23,203 nt of DNA from Alistipes sp. CAG:268 (lineage in GTDB: Bacteria; Bacteroidota; Bacteroidia; Bacteroidales; Rikenellaceae): positions 18,403-41,605 of the forward strand of contig FR892020.1 in the NCBI GenBank assembly GCA_000434235.1, read 5' to 3'. A program made the position numbers and the translations under genes. The notes beneath the pieces were generated by a model. It made no database searches and was not told the DNA's origin. It saw only the letters and a program-made list of their open reading frames with translations. Below are positions 14,439-22,771 of the stretch, piece after piece. The stretch's first letter is position 1; the number at the start of each line of letters is the position of its first letter.

Positions 14439-17400
14439 TTACTTGTTGCTCTTGAAGGTTACGACTACCGTGCTCGGGAACTCAACGGGCTCGTAAGCTG
14501 CACCCGTGAACTCGATAGCGTACTTGTACGTGAAGGTTACCGGGATCGTTACGGTTACGTCATATACCAGCGGAGCGTTGTTTGCTGCGTAGGTGATCGT
14601 AGCCGAGTCGGGATTGTACGAGAAGTTCTCGAACGTCTCAACCTCCTCATTGGCACTTTCGAACTTGGGCTCACCGAGCGTCATGGTCATGCCGTAGTAG
14701 TCTGCGTTGTTTACATTGGCGGCCAGACCCGTGGCGCTTACCAACTTGGTGCCGAAGATATCCTTCACCTTGTTACCGTCGGTCGAGGAGTTGATGATCT
14801 CGTAGACATTAGCGGTAACTTCCTTGTTGATCTCGGCGTTCTTGCTTCCGGTGAACGTCCACTCCGAGAAGTTGATGGGCTTCTGGAGCTCTACGTTGAA
14901 GACCTTGGTGTCGATCGTCAGACCATTGACAACCATCGTAGCCTCGATCTGAACTGCATCGAGCTGGCAGCCGTTCCAGTCGAGGATACCGGTGGTACCG
15001 CTCGTCGAACCGTCGATCGTCGGCATGTTGCCCGTGTAGTTCTCAACCGGCAGAACCTTGTAGGTAACCGTTGCCGTAGCATCCGAGCCTTCCGGAACCA
15101 TCTTGCCGTAGCCGCTGGTCAGCTGTACCTGCTCGGTCTTGAACTGGTTGTTCTCGACCTTGCCGCGGGCGATCATGTAGTAGGGCTCCTTGTCGGTGTA
15201 GAGGTTGGTACCGATACCCAGGTAGTAACCCTGCTCCTTGTTGATCGTTACGCTACCGCTCAGGTTGATCTTGAAGATCGGCGTGGTTGCGGGAACTCCG
15301 TAGTACGAATCCTCCGGTACCGTGTAGGTGTACGAATCGGCGGCGTTGAAGTCTACGGTGTTCATCTTGAAGAACGAGCGCAGTACGGTTCCGTTCTGGC
15401 GCAGACCGGCCTTGGCGATGTGCTGCTGGGCATCTGCCTCCTGATCTACCGAGACGAGCTTCGACTGACGCATGAACTCCTCGAAGGAAGCCTGATCCTT
15501 GAAGTAGGTCTGCTCCTTGCCCAGCTTCTCGAACATCGTTGCGTAGAAGTCCTTCTCAACCATTACCCAGATGTTGTTCTGACCCTCGTTGATGTCCATG
15601 ATGCCGTTCGGAACATTCACCTCGTAGCTCATGTCGGGCAGACCGTTGAAGGTGATGACACCCTTCAGCGTTACCTCCTCGTTGTCGTTTACGGTGATCT
15701 TCGTCGAGACGTTGATCTTGCCGTTGCCGTTCTTGTAGTTCTTGATCGTGTACTGCAGTACCTTCGAGTCGGTTCCGATGTACGGATCGCTGATGGCGGT
15801 AGCCTTAACCTCCATGTAGGTGTTCAGAGCCTTGAAGGTCTCGTCGCTCGTCTCGTCGATTTCGATCGTCCATTCAGCATCTGCCAGGCTGGCCTTGATG
15901 CCGTCGAACTGCTCCTTCGAGAGAACCTTGTTCTCCTTGTCGATGAAGATCGGCTCGGAGAGGTTGAGCTGGTATGCATAGCCCTGGTTCGTCTCGTAAG
16001 CCTGCGAGAAGTATACCCAGTCGATCGTGCCGTTGATGTTGTCGATCGTACCCAGCGACTTGCGCGTGATGCTGAGGACTGCCTCGTACGTGCCGTTCTC
16101 AACCTGCTTGGTTTCGCCTTCAACCTCAACCTCGACGAACAGCTTGCCCTTCTCGGTTACGGTCTTGTCGATGTTCGAAACGGGAGCAGCCTCCTTGATG
16201 CCGATCGTGGCAAACTCATTGACGGCCTCCATCGGGTTTTCGGGCGTCAGAGCAAGCTCCGTAGCGTTGTTCGTGAAGTTCGTACGCTCGATAGCGGGCT
16301 TCTCGGCCGGAACGATGTCCCAGTTGTATTTCTCGGCAGCGTCAGCCAGCGAGATGAGCTCGTCGCCGTCCTCGAAGACGAACTTGTAGTCGCCCAGCAG
16401 AGTAACCTGCGTCGTGATGTCGTTGTATACGAGGCTGTACTCGGCCTTATTGTTGTACTTCACATACGATTTGGTCTCGCCCTCGCCAACTTCCTTGGCC
16501 AGTACGATCTGGTCTGCGACGTCGATAGCGTCGGGATCAGCCATCGTCGGGAGGTAAGCCGAAGTGTACTCGACACCCGTCTCGATCTCGGTGTCCTCAT
16601 CAACCGTTGCCTTCGACTCGCTGATTACCTGCAGTGCGATCGAGTAGGTCTCGTTCTCACCCAGTTTGTCGTAGGGGTAGTTGGTATTTACAACCATCGA
16701 GATCTTGCCGTCCTTGGACTCTACCTTGCCCTCGATGTTGAAGTAAATAGCCTCCTCGGCGCGGGTTACGAGCTCGACCTTCTCGGGCAGGAATGCCAGG
16801 TCTACGGTCTTCACCTCGGCATTGTAACCCTCAGCGATCTGCGAAGCCAGCGAAGCGGGCGATACGCGGAACGTGAGCGTAGCCTTCTTGCCCTCGGTCA
16901 GTTTGTAGTCGCCGAGCGTAGCGCCACGGAAGAATGCATATCCGTGTGCGTTCTCGGGAACGTATACAAGCGACTGAATACGCGAAGCCAGGTCGCCGAT
17001 AGCCGACCAAATGGCTGCGATCTGCTTGTCATATTCGTCGAATACGGTCTTCAGGGCGCCCTCCTCGATGCTCGAGTTGATGCTCTCCGAGATCATGCTC
17101 TTGATCTTCGTGGTCAGCGTGCTGTTTGCGTCGTTGAGTTTCTCCTCGACAGCCTTGTTTACGTTTGCGGCATAGGTGCTCCAGTTGCTGTCGATGTAGT
17201 CCTCCATGTAGGTTCCGAACTCCTCACCCAGCAGGTCGGCGATGGCCTTGCGGACGCCGAGAGCATCTTCCTTGTCGGTGATGGCGGCAAGAACGGCATT
17301 GACAGCCTGCTTCTGCTGGCTGTCGTTCAGTTCGTACGAAGCGAGTTCGTTCTTGATCTCCTCCTGAACTTTGGGCAGCAGACCCGTCCACAAGTCAGCG

Positions 17401-17825
17401 GCAGCGAGCTGCTCGTTGAAGATGGCAATTATGTCCTCCTTGTCCAGAGCCTCGGGGAGCATGCCCTCTACGATGGCTTCGATCTCCTCCTGGGTCTTGT
17501 AGCCAAGTCCCTTGACGATCTCTACTACCTTGTCGTTGAATTCCGTACCGGCCAGCAGCTCGGAGAGCTCGGTACCCAGTTTGTCCTCCGTAACATATCC
17601 GGCGAGATCTTCTGCCGTCAGGAACGAATCGAAGTCGATAGCGTCGATCTTCTGCTTGAGCGACTCAAGCGCCGAAGCATCGGCTTTCAACTCGATCTGG
17701 CCCTTCAGGTCGTCGATCTCCTTTTGCAGATTGTCGATGTCGTCGTCGTAGTCCTTACAACCGACACCTGCCAGCATAGTTCCTGTCAAGAACAATGCAA
17801 GAAGCTTTTTGAAAGTTTTCTTCAT
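14439..17825 (-). CDS. Large surface-exposed lipoprotein with N-terminal coiled coil
   Basis: The protein has 1128 residues. The signal sequence ends in a lipobox-like LAGVGC with Cys23; Gly at -3 is less usual than Leu. The mature end KDYDDDID is acidic, resembling the Bacteroidetes lipoprotein export signal that sends lipoproteins to the cell surface. Heptad repeats at about 27-75 (IDNLQKEIDDLKGQI) and helical sequence to about 290 suggest an oligomeric stalk. From about 300 on it is beta-rich with many Thr, Val and Asn, suggesting stacked Ig-like or adhesin-type domains, ending in a strand (VVVTFKSNK). It is rich in Glu, Asp and Lys and uses a narrow, AT-richer codon set than neighbouring genes, fitting high expression. 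It may be a surface-layer, adhesion or glycan-binding protein; no enzyme motif is visible. Confidence 0.85.
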   Translation of the reverse strand: MKKTFKKLLALFLTGTMLAGVGCKDYDDDIDNLQKEIDDLKGQIELKADASALESLKQKIDAIDFDSFLTAEDLAGYVTEDKLGTELSELLAGTEFNDKVVEIVKGLGYKTQEEIEAIVEGMLPEALDKEDIIAIFNEQLAAADLWTGLLPKVQEEIKNELASYELNDSQQKQAVNAVLAAITDKEDALGVRKAIADLLGEEFGTYMEDYIDSNWSTYAANVNKAVEEKLNDANSTLTTKIKSMISESINSSIEEGALKTVFDEYDKQIAAIWSAIGDLASRIQSLVYVPENAHGYAFFRGATLGDYKLTEGKKATLTFRVSPASLASQIAEGYNAEVKTVDLAFLPEKVELVTRAEEAIYFNIEGKVESKDGKISMVVNTNYPYDKLGENETYSIALQVISESKATVDEDTEIETGVEYTSAYLPTMADPDAIDVADQIVLAKEVGEGETKSYVKYNNKAEYSLVYNDITTQVTLLGDYKFVFEDGDELISLADAAEKYNWDIVPAEKPAIERTNFTNNATELALTPENPMEAVNEFATIGIKEAAPVSNIDKTVTEKGKLFVEVEVEGETKQVENGTYEAVLSITRKSLGTIDNINGTIDWVYFSQAYETNQGYAYQLNLSEPIFIDKENKVLSKEQFDGIKASLADAEWTIEIDETSDETFKALNTYMEVKATAISDPYIGTDSKVLQYTIKNYKNGNGKINVSTKITVNDNEEVTLKGVITFNGLPDMSYEVNVPNGIMDINEGQNNIWVMVEKDFYATMFEKLGKEQTYFKDQASFEEFMRQSKLVSVDQEADAQQHIAKAGLRQNGTVLRSFFKMNTVDFNAADSYTYTVPEDSYYGVPATTPIFKINLSGSVTINKEQGYYLGIGTNLYTDKEPYYMIARGKVENNQFKTEQVQLTSGYGKMVPEGSDATATVTYKVLPVENYTGNMPTIDGSTSGTTGILDWNGCQLDAVQIEATMVVNGLTIDTKVFNVELQKPINFSEWTFTGSKNAEINKEVTANVYEIINSSTDGNKVKDIFGTKLVSATGLAANVNNADYYGMTMTLGEPKFESANEEVETFENFSYNPDSATITYAANNAPLVYDVTVTIPVTFTYKYAIEFTGAAYEPVEFPSTVVVTFKSNK

Positions 17826-17919
17826 AAGACAGAATAGAATTGAAATGGATTTGGATGTTTGAGTTTTATGTGTTTTTGGTTCTGTTTTTCTCCTTTTCTT
17901 ATCCTTTTATGCCGATTTC

Positions 17920-17937
17920 GGTATCATATATGATACC
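17920..17937. promoter_or_regulatory. Perfect 18-bp palindrome, candidate operator
   Basis: GGTATCATATATGATACC is its own reverse complement. It begins about 8 bases after the lipoprotein -7 box, so it covers the expected transcription start and first bases of that mRNA. It also lies 60 bases before the ATG of the small XRE-type regulator. A half site GATACC recurs at 18230-18235 after the regulator gene. Binding by the neighbouring regulator is an inference. Confidence 0.6.
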
Positions 17938-17944
17938 AACGATG

Positions 17945-17974
17945 TAAATATATATATAAAAATTTGCACAACAA
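17945..17974 (-). promoter_or_regulatory. Promoter of the large lipoprotein gene
   Basis: On the minus strand TTG (17972-17974), a 19-bp AT-rich spacer and TATATTTA (17945-17952) match the Bacteroidetes consensus except for the last base. The leader would be about 110 bases and contains the palindrome. Confidence 0.68.
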
Positions 17975-17996
17975 AATTTTCAATCGTTTTTTTGAA

Positions 17997-18215
17997 ATGG
18001 GAGTGGTTTATGAGGAGGAGATTGCTTACATCTCTTCGAGGATTAGGGAGTTGCGCAAAGAAAAGCATCTGACGGTGCAGGAGCTCGCATATCGTTGCGA
18101 TATGGAGCGGTCCAATTTGAGCCGCATCGAGGCGGGTAGGACCAACTTGACGATTCGCACCATCTGTATTATCTGTTCCGCCCTTGAGGTTGGGTTGCGG
18201 GACATCATTCGATAG
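17997..18215 (+). CDS. Small XRE-family helix-turn-helix regulator
   Basis: The 72-residue protein is almost only a DNA-binding domain: ISSRIRELRKEKHLTVQELAYRCDMERSNLSRIEAGRTNLTIRTICIICSALEV, with the recognition helix around MERSNLSRIEAG. The size and layout resemble stand-alone XRE regulators, including restriction-modification C proteins, but no restriction genes are near. I chose ATG at 17997; a TTG at 17964 would add 11 unlike residues and overlap the lipoprotein promoter. It is divergent to the lipoprotein gene, and a perfect palindrome lies between them, so it may repress that gene and perhaps itself. No convincing TAnnTTTG box was found for it. Its coding sequence is AT-richer than its neighbours. 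Confidence 0.85.
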   Translation: MGVVYEEEIAYISSRIRELRKEKHLTVQELAYRCDMERSNLSRIEAGRTNLTIRTICIICSALEVGLRDIIR

Positions 18216-18322
18216 CGAAAAAACGGTTCGATACCTATTTATTATATTATATATAACACGATAAACATCGGAACGGGTTGGGTGAAAACCCGGACGGAGC
18301 GATGTAAAGTCGGTGATTCTTT

Positions 18323-18353
18323 TTGTAGGGTTTGTGTAAAAGTCGTATCTTTA
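18323..18353 (+). promoter_or_regulatory. Promoter of the cvpA-rsgA operon
   Basis: TTG (18323-18325), a 20-bp spacer and TATCTTTA (18346-18353) match the consensus but for the last base. It lies 22 bases before the TTG start. The preceding stretch from 18216 holds AT-rich sequence and a short hairpin (18274-18292) without a T tract. Confidence 0.68.
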
Positions 18354-18375
18354 CGCCTGCAAAAAGAAACGGCGG

Positions 18376-18923
18376 TTGAATAGTATCGATCTGATAGTCT
18401 GCTTGATTCTGCTGCTGGCCGTATGGAACGGCTGGCGGCAGGGCCTCGTTGTGCAGGTATGTTCGCTGGCGGGAATCGTCATTGCCATCTGGCTGGCGGC
18501 GCATTACGGCGCCCGGGTCGGGGAGTGGCTGCGGCTCGACGAGTCGTTCTCGGCGGCGGGCGGGTTTGTCGGCGGGCTGGTTGGTTTGGTGGTGTGGGGC
18601 GGGGGGTGGTCGTTGTGGTGCTGGTCGTCGCGGTCATCGGGCGTCTGTTGCGCGGGGTGTTCCGCTTCGCGGGGTTCGGTCTGGTCGATACGCTGCTGGG
18701 CGTGGTCGTGGCCGTGCTGAAGTACCTGCTTGTGCTCAGTGCGCTGTTTGCGGCTTTCGATCGGATCAATGCCGACTACACGCTTGTCGAGGCCCGTACG
18801 ATCGATCAGTCAAGAAGTTATAAACCGGTCCTGCGTTTGTCGGAGGCCGTGTTCCCCTTCCTGGAATGGGTGGGCGACCGGGTCCCGGAGCTGGATGAAA
18901 AGAGCGAAGACGATGGAGCGTAG
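18376..18923 (+). pseudogene. CvpA family membrane protein, reading frame broken near 18596-18606
   Basis: The first part starts at TTG (MNSIDLIVCLILLLAVWNGWRQGLVVQVCSLAG), which is the standard CvpA N-terminus, and continues to FVGGLVGLVV. After a G-rich tract (four G, C, six G at 18596-18606) the CvpA sequence continues in another frame: VVVVVLVVAVIGRLLRGVF, then FGLVDTLLGVVVAVLKYLLVLSALF and the cytoplasmic tail to TAG at 18921-18923. One base is missing relative to an intact frame. CvpA-like proteins are inner-membrane proteins with about four helices, linked in E. coli to colicin V production and envelope stress. The second frame overlaps rsgA by 11 bases, so the gene is embedded in the operon. 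Assembly error, true mutation, phase variation or slippage are all possible. Confidence 0.8.
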
Positions 18924-19833
18924 TTTCAAGGGGACGGTGGTCCGGGCAACCGGAAGCTGGTATGAGGTGCTGATCGACGGCGGGACGGTCCGCTGCCGGA
19001 TTCGGGGGCGGCTGCGTCTCGAGGGACGCCGCTCAACCAATCCCGTGGTGGTGGGCGACGAGGTGGCGTGTGAGGCCGACGAGGGGGGCGATTGCGTGAT
19101 CGCCGACATCCTGCCCCGCCGCAACTACGTGATCCGCCGGGCGTCGAACCTCTCGAAGGAGTCGCACATCATCGCCGCGAACATTGACCAGGCGCTGCTC
19201 CTGGTCACGCTGCGCGATCCGGAGACTCCGACGGAGTTCGTGGACCGGTTTCTGGTGACGTGCGAGGCCTACAAGGTGCCGGTGACAGTCCTGCTGTCGA
19301 AGATCGACCTGCAGGATGCCGGGGCCGTCGCGGAGTTCCGTGCCGTCTACGAGCGCGCAGGTTACCGCGTGCTGGAGGTTGCAGCTCCCTCGGGCGAGGG
19401 GGTCGGGGAGGTCCGTTCGCTGCTTGCCGGACGCCGGACGCTGGTCTCGGGCAACTCGGGGGTCGGAAAATCGACCCTCATCCGGGCGATCGACCCGTCG
19501 CTCGACATCCGCACGGGCGAGATTTCGGAGAGCCACCGCAAGGGGCGCCACACGACGACCTTCTCGACGATGTATCCGCTCTCCGAGGGCGGTGCGGTCA
19601 TCGACACGCCGGGAATCAAGGGATTCGGGCTGATCGATATCGACGACGCCGAGTTGTGGCACTACTTCCCCGAGATGATGCGCGTGGCTTCGGGGTGCCG
19701 TTTTTATAATTGTACGCACACGCACGAGCCCGGCTGCGCCGTGGTCGAGGCGGTCCGTTCGGGCGAAATCGCCCTCGCGCGCTACGAAAGTTACCTGAAA
19801 ATGCTCGATGAAGATGACAAATACCGAAAATAA
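18913..19833 (+). CDS. rsgA: Ribosome small subunit-dependent GTPase RsgA
   Basis: The protein has 306 residues and shows the circular permutation of the RsgA/YjeQ family. An OB-fold comes first (MERSFKGTVVRATGSWYEVL to about 70). In the GTPase core the G4 motif SKID (129-132) comes before G1 GNSGVGKS (180-187), and G3 is DTPG (231-234). The zinc-binding C-terminal domain follows with Cys262, Cys267, His269 and Cys275. RsgA binds immature 30S subunits and helps late assembly in the cytoplasm. The start is ATG 18913, since the extended frame upstream only reads through cvpA. Its ATG lies within the last 11 bases of the cvpA frame and its end overlaps the methyltransferase gene, so translation is coupled. 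Confidence 0.96.
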   Translation: MERSFKGTVVRATGSWYEVLIDGGTVRCRIRGRLRLEGRRSTNPVVVGDEVACEADEGGDCVIADILPRRNYVIRRASNLSKESHIIAANIDQALLLVTLRDPETPTEFVDRFLVTCEAYKVPVTVLLSKIDLQDAGAVAEFRAVYERAGYRVLEVAAPSGEGVGEVRSLLAGRRTLVSGNSGVGKSTLIRAIDPSLDIRTGEISESHRKGRHTTTFSTMYPLSEGGAVIDTPGIKGFGLIDIDDAELWHYFPEMMRVASGCRFYNCTHTHEPGCAVVEAVRSGEIALARYESYLKMLDEDDKYRK

Positions 19834-20572
19834 CGGTCCGGCGCTGCCGCCCGGTGCGGAGTTCGGCCCCGAGACGGGCGGTGACGGTGAACGGATCGCC
19901 TGCCTCGCGGACTTCATGCTTCCGGAGCGTTATGCCACGCTGCGCCGTGCCGTGGCGATGCGCACACGCTACATGACCGTGCTCGCCGAGAACATGTTCC
20001 ACGGGCAGAATGCTGCGGCGCTGATCCGCCATTGCGAGGCGTTCGGCCTGCAGGAGATGCACACGATCGAGACCCTTTGCCGCTTCGAGCCGAGCGCCGC
20101 CGTGGTGCGGGGCACGGACCGCTGGGTCGATGTGCGCCGCCACCGGTCTACGGCCTCGGCGGGCGGGGGCCTGCGGGGTGGGGGCTCCCGCCTCGGGACC
20201 CTGCGTGCTGCGGGCTACCGCATCGTGGCGACGACACCCCACCGCGAGGATTGCACGCCCGAAACCTTCGATGTGACACGCGGACCCTTCGCGCTGGTGT
20301 TCGGTACCGAGCATGCCGGTATCTCCGACGAGATCGTCGCCTCGGCCGACGAGTTCCTGCGCATCCCGATGTGCGGCCTGGTCGAGAGCCTGAACGTCTC
20401 GGCTTCGGCAGCCATCCTCATCTACGAGCTTTCGGAGCGGGTGCGCCGTACGGTGCCCGACTGGAGGCTGACGCCCGTCGAGCAGGCCGGTGTGCTGTGC
20501 CGCTGGATGCGCCGCAGCGTGAAGGATTCCGAGGAGATTCTCAAACGTAAATTCGGGGAGGAGATACGATGA
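19808..20572 (+). CDS. TrmH/SpoU family RNA 2'-O-methyltransferase
   Basis: SPOUT motifs are all present. Motif 1 is ENMFHGQNAAALIRHCEAFG with the catalytic-type Arg74, motif 2 is VFGTEHAGIS (164-173), and motif 3 is IPMCGLVESLNVSASAAI (186-203). The layout, with the N-terminal extension, best fits TrmH, which methylates G18 of tRNA using S-adenosylmethionine; a 23S rRNA target cannot be excluded. A Gly/Arg/Ser-rich stretch at 113-128 (STASAGGGLRGGGSRLG) stands where relatives usually have a short helix. Start choice is ATG 19808 or 19814; both overlap rsgA by 20 or more bases. The stop overlaps the next ATG as ATGA. Confidence 0.92.
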   Translation: MKMTNTENNGPALPPGAEFGPETGGDGERIACLADFMLPERYATLRRAVAMRTRYMTVLAENMFHGQNAAALIRHCEAFGLQEMHTIETLCRFEPSAAVVRGTDRWVDVRRHRSTASAGGGLRGGGSRLGTLRAAGYRIVATTPHREDCTPETFDVTRGPFALVFGTEHAGISDEIVASADEFLRIPMCGLVESLNVSASAAILIYELSERVRRTVPDWRLTPVEQAGVLCRWMRRSVKDSEEILKRKFGEEIR

Positions 20573-21765
20573 ACATTTTACGGAAACAGTTCCTGGCCCA
20601 TGTAGCCCAGACCTCACCTTCGCCCATGCTGGTCGAGGTAGCCCGGGCCGAGGGGTCGTTTTTCTACACGCCCGAGGGCAAGCGCTACTACGATCTGGTG
20701 GCGGGTGTCTCGGTGAGCAACGTCGGCCATGCCAATCCGGCGGTCGTCCGGGCCGTGCAGGAGCAGGCTGCGCGCTACATGCACGTGATGGTCTACGGCG
20801 AGCTGGTCGAGACACCGCAGGTCGAGTATGCGGCACGGATCGCCTCGCTGCTGCCCGATCCGCTCGAAAGCGTCTATTTCGTGAACTCCGGGGCCGAGGC
20901 GGTCGAGGGTGCGCTCAAACTGGCCAAACGCTATACGGGCCGCACCGAACTGATCTCCATGCGGCGGGCCTACCACGGCTCGACGCACGGGGCGATGTCG
21001 GTGATGGGAGCCCCCGAAGGCGAGGAGTGGAAGGGGGTCTTCCGCCCGCTGTTGCCCGATGTGCAGGCCATCGAGTTCAATGACTTCGATGCCCTGGCGT
21101 CCATCACCGAACGCACGGCCTGCGTGCTGACCGAACCGGTGCAGGGCGAGGCGGGCGTGCGTCCGCCGCAGCCGGGATACCTCGAGGCGCTGCGGCGCCG
21201 CTGCGACGAGGTGGGGGCGCTGCTTGTCTTCGACGAGATCCAGACCGGATTGGGGCGTACGGGCGAGCTCTTCGCCATGCAGAAGTACGGCGTGACGCCC
21301 GACATCGTCTGCCTGGCCAAGGCCTTCGGCGGCGGCATGCCGCTCGGGGCTTTCGTCTCGCGGCACGAGATCATGGACACCCTGCAGTCGAATCCCGTCC
21401 TGGGGCATATCACCACCTTCGGCGGCCATCCGGTCTGCTGTGCCGCCGGGCTTGCGGCCCTGAACTACCTGCTGGACCATCATGTCGTCGAACAGGTCGA
21501 GGCGAAGGGCGCGCTCTACGAGCGTTTGCTCGAAGACCATCCCGCCGTGCGGGAGATCCGCCGCAGCGGTTTGCTGCTGGCCGTCGAACTGGGGTCGTCG
21601 GAGCGCCTCTACCGCATCATGGAGCTTTTCAAGGAGACGGGAATCATGAGCGACTGGTTCCTCTTCTGCGACACGGCCTTCCGCATCTCGCCCCCGCTGA
21701 CCGTATCCGAGGAGGAGGTGCGCGACAGCGCCTGCCTGATTCGCGAGTGCCTCGATCGGCTGTAG
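20569..21765 (+). CDS. Class III pyridoxal-phosphate aminotransferase (acetylornithine/ornithine type)
   Basis: At 398 residues it is of normal length. PLP-binding landmarks are NSGAEAVEGALKLAKRYTGR (106-125), FDEIQTGLGRTG with Asp222 contacting the pyridine nitrogen, Lys251 in LAKAFGGGMPLGAF forming the Schiff base, and ITTFGGHPVCCAAGL (from 281) for the phosphate site of the partner subunit. It is a cytoplasmic omega-amino acid or acetylornithine transaminase. No other arginine genes are nearby, so I give no symbol. The ATG overlaps the methyltransferase stop (ATGA), making it the last gene of the cvpA-rsgA-trmH operon. A strong terminator follows. Confidence 0.92.
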   Translation: MNILRKQFLAHVAQTSPSPMLVEVARAEGSFFYTPEGKRYYDLVAGVSVSNVGHANPAVVRAVQEQAARYMHVMVYGELVETPQVEYAARIASLLPDPLESVYFVNSGAEAVEGALKLAKRYTGRTELISMRRAYHGSTHGAMSVMGAPEGEEWKGVFRPLLPDVQAIEFNDFDALASITERTACVLTEPVQGEAGVRPPQPGYLEALRRRCDEVGALLVFDEIQTGLGRTGELFAMQKYGVTPDIVCLAKAFGGGMPLGAFVSRHEIMDTLQSNPVLGHITTFGGHPVCCAAGLAALNYLLDHHVVEQVEAKGALYERLLEDHPAVREIRRSGLLLAVELGSSERLYRIMELFKETGIMSDWFLFCDTAFRISPPLTVSEEEVRDSACLIRECLDRL

Positions 21766-21775
21766 CCTGGTCCGG

Positions 21776-21825
21776 AAAACAGCAATCCCTGCAGCCATCG
21801 GGCTGCAGGGATTGCTGTTTTTGTC
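21776..21825. terminator. Bidirectional intrinsic terminator
   Basis: A perfect 21-bp stem (21776-21796 with 21801-21821) closes an ATCG loop. The outer A/T runs give a T tract in both directions (T5 on plus, T4 on minus). It ends the aminotransferase operon from the left and nfo from the right. Confidence 0.9.
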
Positions 21826-21834
21826 TTCGGATCG

Positions 21835-22683
21835 CTACGCCTCTTCGGCGAAGGCCTTCAGGCGGGCGATCTCTTCGGGCCAGCGGGCCTCGTCGGGCGT
21901 CTCGAGGATCAGGGGGATGCCGTCGAAGCGCGGGTCGCGGGCGATGTAGCGGAAGCACTCGATGCCGATCATGCCGTCGCCCAGCGGCGTGTGGCGGTCT
22001 ACGCGGCTGCCCAGGATCTTCATGGCGTCGTTCAGGTGCATGCCCTTCAGGTAGCGGAATCCGATGACGCGCTCCAGTTCGGCGAAGGTCGCCTCACAAG
22101 CCGCTGCGGTGCGGAGGTCGTATCCGGCGGCGAAGGCGTGGCAGGTGTCGATGCAGACCCCCACGCGCGACTTGTCCTCCACGCGGTCGATCAGGTAGGC
22201 CAGGTGCTCGAAGCGGAACCCGAGGTTCGACCCCTGGCCCGCCGTATTCTCGATTACGGCCGTCACACCCTGTGTCCGGTCGAGTGCGAGGTTAATCGAC
22301 TCGGCGATGCGGTCGAGGCTCTCCTCTTCGGTGATCTTGCCCAGATGGCTCCCCGGATGGAAGTTCAGTCGGTCGAGTCCCAGCTGTTCGCAGCGGTGCA
22401 TCTCGTCGAAAAAGGCTGCGCGCGACTTCTCGAGTGCCTCGCGCTCGGGATGTCCGAGATTGATCAGGTAGGAGTCGTGGGGCAGGATCTGTGCCGGGGT
22501 GTAGCCTCCCTCCTCACAGGCGCGGCGGAAGGCTTCGATCTGCTCGGCCTTCAGGGCGGGTGCGACCCATTGACGCTGGTTCTTGGTGAACAGGGCGAAG
22601 GCCGTGGCCCCGATGGCACGGGCGTTTGCGGGGGCGTTCTCGACCCCGCCTGCAGCACTTACGTGGGCTCCGAAGTATTTCAT
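21835..22683 (-). CDS. nfo: Endonuclease IV (AP endonuclease Nfo)
   Basis: The protein has 282 residues, as usual. All nine metal ligands of the three-zinc site are present at the E. coli positions: His69, His109, Glu145, Asp179, His182, His216, Asp229, His231 and Glu261, in motifs [36 protein letters not shown] and LETP. It cuts DNA 5' of abasic sites in base excision repair. It is transcribed alone from a promoter that faces the outer-membrane protein gene, with a leader of about 25 bases. Confidence 0.97.
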   Translation of the reverse strand: MKYFGAHVSAAGGVENAPANARAIGATAFALFTKNQRQWVAPALKAEQIEAFRRACEEGGYTPAQILPHDSYLINLGHPEREALEKSRAAFFDEMHRCEQLGLDRLNFHPGSHLGKITEEESLDRIAESINLALDRTQGVTAVIENTAGQGSNLGFRFEHLAYLIDRVEDKSRVGVCIDTCHAFAAGYDLRTAAACEATFAELERVIGFRYLKGMHLNDAMKILGSRVDRHTPLGDGMIGIECFRYIARDPRFDGIPLILETPDEARWPEEIARLKAFAEEA

Positions 22684-22710
22684 GTGCGATGTTTTCGGTT
22701 ATGTTGCAGA

Positions 22711-22718
22711 CAAAGTTA
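22711..22718 (-). promoter_or_regulatory. -7 box (TAACTTTG) of nfo
   Basis: An exact consensus match lies 27 bases before the nfo ATG. It is the inverted copy of the box at 22740-22747, with 21 bp between them. At the -33 distance this promoter reads ATG in place of TTG. Confidence 0.72.
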
Positions 22719-22739
22719 AAGATTTTGTAAATAAATTCA

Positions 22740-22747
22740 TAACTTTG
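22740..22747 (+). promoter_or_regulatory. -7 box (TAACTTTG) of the outer-membrane protein gene
   Basis: An exact consensus match lies 24 bases before the ATG. Its -33 position overlaps the nfo -7 box, so no independent TTG is present. Confidence 0.72.
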
Positions 22748-22771
22748 TCTTTCGAAAAAATCCCAGCTACG

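Noticed and set aside
15420..17837. Open frame of 805 codons on the plus strand, antisense to the large lipoprotein gene
   Set aside because: It mirrors a coding strand that avoids TTA, CTA and TCA codons. It has no promoter, no signal or domain pattern, and its Leu/Val/Asp-rich composition is that of reverse-complemented sequence.
17964..17996. TTG start for the XRE regulator
   Set aside because: It would add 11 residues unlike the family and overlap the lipoprotein -33 region; ATG at 17997 is simpler.
17997..18215. Restriction-modification control protein
   Set aside because: The size and fold fit, but no methyltransferase or endonuclease gene lies nearby.
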